A program made the position numbers and the translations under genes. A model generated the notes under the pieces. It saw only the letters and a program-made list of their open reading frames with translations. It had not been told where the DNA came from and ran no database searches. Positions 5,868 to 7,599 of a stretch of DNA of 7,599 bases are shown here, one piece after another. The stretch lies in NCBI GenBank assembly GCA_003486945.1, contig DNFL01000161.1, forward strand, positions 1-7,599. Direction: 5' to 3'. Source of the stretch: Hyphomonas sp. Its GTDB lineage: Bacteria > Pseudomonadota > Alphaproteobacteria > Caulobacterales > Hyphomonadaceae. The number at the start of each line of letters is the position of its first letter. Position 1 is the first letter of the stretch.

Positions 5868-6696
5868 GGCGCGTCTCGCTTGCCGGGGCGAGCAGGCCTG
5901 CCGGGACGGTGATGCGCCAGGTCGGGTGGAGCTTGCCGCCCTTGACGAGGCTGCGGTCTCCTTTGCCGAGATCGACGCGGGCGGTGTCAAGGTGCTTCAG
6001 CCAGGAGTGGCCATGGCGTTCGGCGAAGACGAAGAACAGTCGCTTGGCCTTGACCGAGGTGCAGGCTTCAATCGCGGACTCGAGGCGATGGGGCCGTAAC
6101 GCGACGAGGCTTTCGAAGACGCGATCGAGCGTCGTGAAGCTCTCGCCTTCGGGCAGCTCGTCGAGCGATTCGAGGATTGCGCGTTCGGGCTCGGCGACGC
6201 GCAAGGGGCTCTTCCACCAAGGCGACGCAAGCTCATCTGTTGCTGCAGTCGCAGTGTCCGGCCCAAGACTGACCGGGCTGTCGCCGAATGCATGCGTTGT
6301 GTGGAACCGGAGCGGCTCGTCCGTGGGAAGTTTCCGGAGCCAGCCCGGGATGGACGCACCGTAGAGATGGACCGGGCGTGGCCCGAAGGTGAGATCGTGG
6401 GAGTGGCCCGCTTCGCGCAATGCCGTCATGCCGCCGATATGAAGGGGATAGCCCATGAGGGCTTGTGCCGCGAGGATGACGGCGCGCCAATCGGCCGGCA
6501 GGGCCTGGGCGGCGGCCGGGGTTTCCGGTCGCTGGTAGAGTCCGTGCGCGACGCGGTTCAGCCAGCCCGCCTTGGTGTATTGGGCGAGCGAGGAGCGCAG
6601 CACGCCATGCGCCGTTAGCCAACGGCTGTCGACGTAGGCACCCGGCGGCAGGAGCGCCAGAAGTTGCTTCAAGGATACACGCTTTTGCTCATTCAT
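5857..6696 (-). CDS. abiEi: AbiEi-type antitoxin and transcriptional autoregulator
   Basis: A 279-residue protein. Residues 5-58 form a winged-helix domain (VSLKQLLALLPPG, then SRWLTAHGVLRSSLAQYTKAGWLNRVAHGLYQRP), the N-terminal DNA-binding domain of AbiEi antitoxins. The C-terminal part includes LHIGGMTALREAGHSHDL, the PERAILESLDELPEG segment and a basic end, as in the family. AbiEi neutralises AbiEii without forming a stable complex (type IV) and represses its own promoter. ATGs at 6705 and 6696 are both in frame. The one at 6696 is preferred because the promoter -10 at 6704-6709 overlaps the first and places the transcript start at about 6696-6698. No ribosome site precedes it, consistent with leaderless translation. 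Confidence 0.93.
   Translation of the reverse strand: MNEQKRVSLKQLLALLPPGAYVDSRWLTAHGVLRSSLAQYTKAGWLNRVAHGLYQRPETPAAAQALPADWRAVILAAQALMGYPLHIGGMTALREAGHSHDLTFGPRPVHLYGASIPGWLRKLPTDEPLRFHTTHAFGDSPVSLGPDTATAATDELASPWWKSPLRVAEPERAILESLDELPEGESFTTLDRVFESLVALRPHRLESAIEACTSVKAKRLFFVFAERHGHSWLKHLDTARVDLGKGDRSLVKGGKLHPTWRITVPAGLLAPASETRHGG
6682..6695 (-). repeat. Inverted copy of TGARTGAGCAAAA at the abiEi start
   Basis: The minus strand reads TGAATGAGCAAAAG, the first codons of abiEi. The same 13-base word, with one change (TGAGTGAGCAAAA), occurs in the opposite orientation on the plus strand at 6767-6779. The two copies flank the abiEi promoter, which makes them candidate half-sites for AbiEi autorepression. 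One copy lying in coding sequence could instead be a coincidence. Confidence 0.45.
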
Positions 6697-6703
6697 TATT
6701 AGC

Positions 6704-6732
6704 ATAATAGTTAGGGCGTAAAGTTAACTCAA
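6704..6732 (-). promoter_or_regulatory. abiE operon promoter (TTGAGT-N17-TATTAT)
   Basis: On the minus strand the -35 TTGAGT (6727-6732) and the -10 TATTAT (6704-6709) are separated by exactly 17 bases, each close to the sigma-70-type consensus. The predicted transcript start falls about 6-8 bases after the -10, at or just before the ATG at 6696, which implies a leaderless mRNA. The -10 lies inside a small palindrome TATTA-GCA-TAATA (6697-6709), a possible repressor contact. Confidence 0.7.
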
Positions 6733-6756
6733 GTACGAATTTACAAGAACTCCTAA

Positions 6757-6777
6757 TTGCTCACTTTGAGTGAGCAA
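6757..6777. promoter_or_regulatory. Perfect 9-base inverted repeat upstream of abiEi, likely operator
   Basis: Arms TTGCTCACT and AGTGAGCAA are perfectly complementary around a 3-base centre. It sits 24 bases upstream of the abiE -35. The right half is the same word found inverted at the abiEi start. Studied AbiEi antitoxins bind inverted repeats near their promoter, so an operator is the best reading. It could also act as a weak terminator for the merR-type gene that ends at 6856, but on the minus strand it is followed by only two Ts. Confidence 0.6.
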
Positions 6778-6855
6778 AAAGGCAACTCAACAAGGTCTGG
6801 AATTGGGTTTGACCACCTTCATCCTGCGGGGCCCAGCGCCAAGTCGCAGCGACGC

Positions 6856-7293
6856 CTAGGATGTCACACGACCGTTAGTCTGGTGGACAGCGCACTTGCC
6901 GTGATCCCCGAGAACCTCGATCACCCGACAGTCAGAGATGCGACCGTGAGAGCATTGCTCGATCATGCGCTCGAGTTCGAGCCGCAGCGCCTGAAGATGT
7001 TCAATGCGTCGTTTGACTTCGGATAGCTGTTCGCGCGCGATCGCATCGGCTGCATCGCAGGGCTGATCGGGCCGATCGGAGAGGCTGATAAGGTCGCGGA
7101 TCGCGTCGAGCGGGAACCCGAGATCGCGTGCGTGGCGGATGAAGGTCAGCCGGTCGATGTCTACTTGGCTGTAAAGCCGCTGGTTACCGCCGGAGCGTTC
7201 CGGCCGGCGCAGCAAACCGACCTGTTCATAGTAGCGGACCGTCTGCACCTTGCAGCCGGCGGCATCGGCGAGACGTCCGATCGTAAACTGCAT
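6856..7293 (-). CDS. MerR-family metal-responsive regulator (145 aa)
   Basis: The N-terminal winged helix-turn-helix is typical: FTIGRLADAAGCKVQTVRYYEQVGLL, then NQRLYSQVDIDRLTFIRHARDLGF. A long dimerisation helix follows (about 84-112). Metal-binding cysteines are at C79, C114 and C122, corresponding to the three-cysteine set of Zn/Cd/Pb/Hg sensors, with an additional C134 in the tail (HGKCAVH). The ATG at 7293 is chosen because the conserved FTIGRLA follows at once and GGGAG lies seven bases upstream. It is divergent from a heavy-metal ATPase gene with a MerR-type operator between them. The metal is probably Cd, Pb or Zn; sequence alone cannot decide, so no gene symbol is given. Confidence 0.93.
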   Translation of the reverse strand: MQFTIGRLADAAGCKVQTVRYYEQVGLLRRPERSGGNQRLYSQVDIDRLTFIRHARDLGFPLDAIRDLISLSDRPDQPCDAADAIAREQLSEVKRRIEHLQALRLELERMIEQCSHGRISDCRVIEVLGDHGKCAVHQTNGRVTS

Positions 7294-7353
7294 TCCGTCG
7301 CTCCCGTCTGCGGCCAACGACTTCCGCCAGCCGTTAAACCCCAAAGAATCCTC

Positions 7354-7384
7354 TTGAAGCTACAGTAGCTGTAGCCAATAGGGT
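7354..7384 (+). promoter_or_regulatory. MerR-type promoter-operator of the ATPase gene
   Basis: The -35 TTGAAG (7354-7359) and a -10 TAGGGT (7379-7384) are separated by 19 bases, the over-long spacer that MerR-family activators need. The palindrome GCTACAGTAGCTGTAGC (7359-7375; 7-base arms, 3-base centre) fills the spacer. The layout agrees with known Zn/Cd/Pb-responsive operators, in which the regulator bound with metal untwists the DNA. It probably also controls the divergent regulator gene. Confidence 0.82.
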
Positions 7385-7413
7385 TGTCCCGATCCAAAGT
7401 GAAGGAAACCCAA

Positions 7414-7599
7414 GTGACTCCCGCAAAATCCTCGCAAACCATTGATTCCATTGACTGGCGTGTCACAGGGATGGACTGCGCGAGCTGCGCTGCCAAGATC
7501 AAGGGCGCCATCGAACCCGTACCGGGGGTCGAGGACGCCGCCGTCTCGGTCATGGCGCAAACACTGACGGTCTCCATCACCCGCGGGACCGACCCGTCT
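7414..7599 (+). CDS. Heavy-metal P1B-type ATPase, 5' end only
   Basis: The first 62 codons run open to the window edge. An N-terminal heavy-metal-associated domain is visible: DWRVTGMDCASCAAKIKGAI with the metal-binding C22-x2-C25, then VPGVEDAAVSVMAQTLTVSI. This is the ferredoxin-like metal domain at the front of ZntA/CadA-type exporters, which pump Zn, Cd or Pb out across the inner membrane. The GTG at 7414 is supported by AAGGA (7402-7406) seven bases upstream and by the MerR-type promoter 30 bases before it. The catalytic DKTGT and membrane CPC motifs lie beyond the window, so the exact metal class is inferred from the neighbouring regulator. Confidence 0.9.
   Translation, partial: MTPAKSSQTIDSIDWRVTGMDCASCAAKIKGAIEPVPGVEDAAVSVMAQTLTVSITRGTDPS

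Noticed and set aside
6757..7026. An 89-codon plus-strand open frame starting in the abiE upstream palindrome
   Set aside because: Its second half is antisense to the MerR-type gene, and its start lies inside a palindrome with no ribosome site.
1..7599. CRISPR arrays, tRNA genes, insertion-sequence ends or attachment-site repeats
   Set aside because: Reading through the window showed no regularly spaced repeats, cloverleaf-like blocks, transposase or integrase fragments.

Overview
The window is GC-rich with dense, overlapping genes and frequent GTG starts. The protein families fit an alphaproteobacterium, possibly a sphingomonad, but that is an inference from general character. The gene mix (small conjugative-element-type proteins, two nuclease-like genes, an XRE/ImmA regulatory pair, an AbiE toxin-antitoxin pair and a metal-resistance module) looks like accessory DNA such as a genomic island, integrative element or plasmid. 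No integrase, transposase, tRNA, CRISPR array or attachment site was seen. No stretch above 300 bases lacks a gene.

Layout. (1) Positions 16-1123, plus strand: three tightly packed, overlapping small genes. They encode a four-cysteine zinc-ribbon-like protein, a stand-alone WGR-domain protein, and a 212-residue protein whose C-terminus resembles the Api92-like (DUF1281) ferredoxin-like domain. (2) Positions 1160-3040, minus strand: a GIY-YIG endonuclease-like gene followed 40 bases later by a 457-residue CoiA/DUF6035-like protein. The latter combines a zinc-finger-like segment with a putative PD-(D/E)xK-type nuclease core. (3) Positions 3041-3164: a divergent control region carrying three copies of the near-palindrome TGACGA-N2-TCGTCA and a hairpin plus T-rich tract that reads as an intrinsic terminator on the minus strand. 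(4) Positions 3165-4872, plus strand: an XRE-type repressor, an ImmA/IrrE metallopeptidase and a DUF1232 (YkvA-type) membrane protein, all overlapping or nearly so. (5) Positions 4947-6696, minus strand: abiEi-abiEii, a type IV toxin-antitoxin/abortive-infection operon with a good promoter that appears to give a leaderless mRNA. (6) Positions 6856-7599: a metal-sensing MerR-family regulator divergent from the start of a heavy-metal P1B-type ATPase, which runs off the window. A 17-base palindrome sits in the 19-base promoter spacer typical of MerR control.

How they may work together. The most interesting unit is the divergent block 1160-4872. The XRE repressor probably binds the three operators between itself and the nuclease pair. 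ImmA-type peptidases are known to cleave their cognate XRE repressors in some mobile elements. The inferred picture is a damage- or infection-released switch controlling two nucleases, next to a second defence system (AbiE). This is a hypothesis from gene order and operator repeats, not a demonstrated system.
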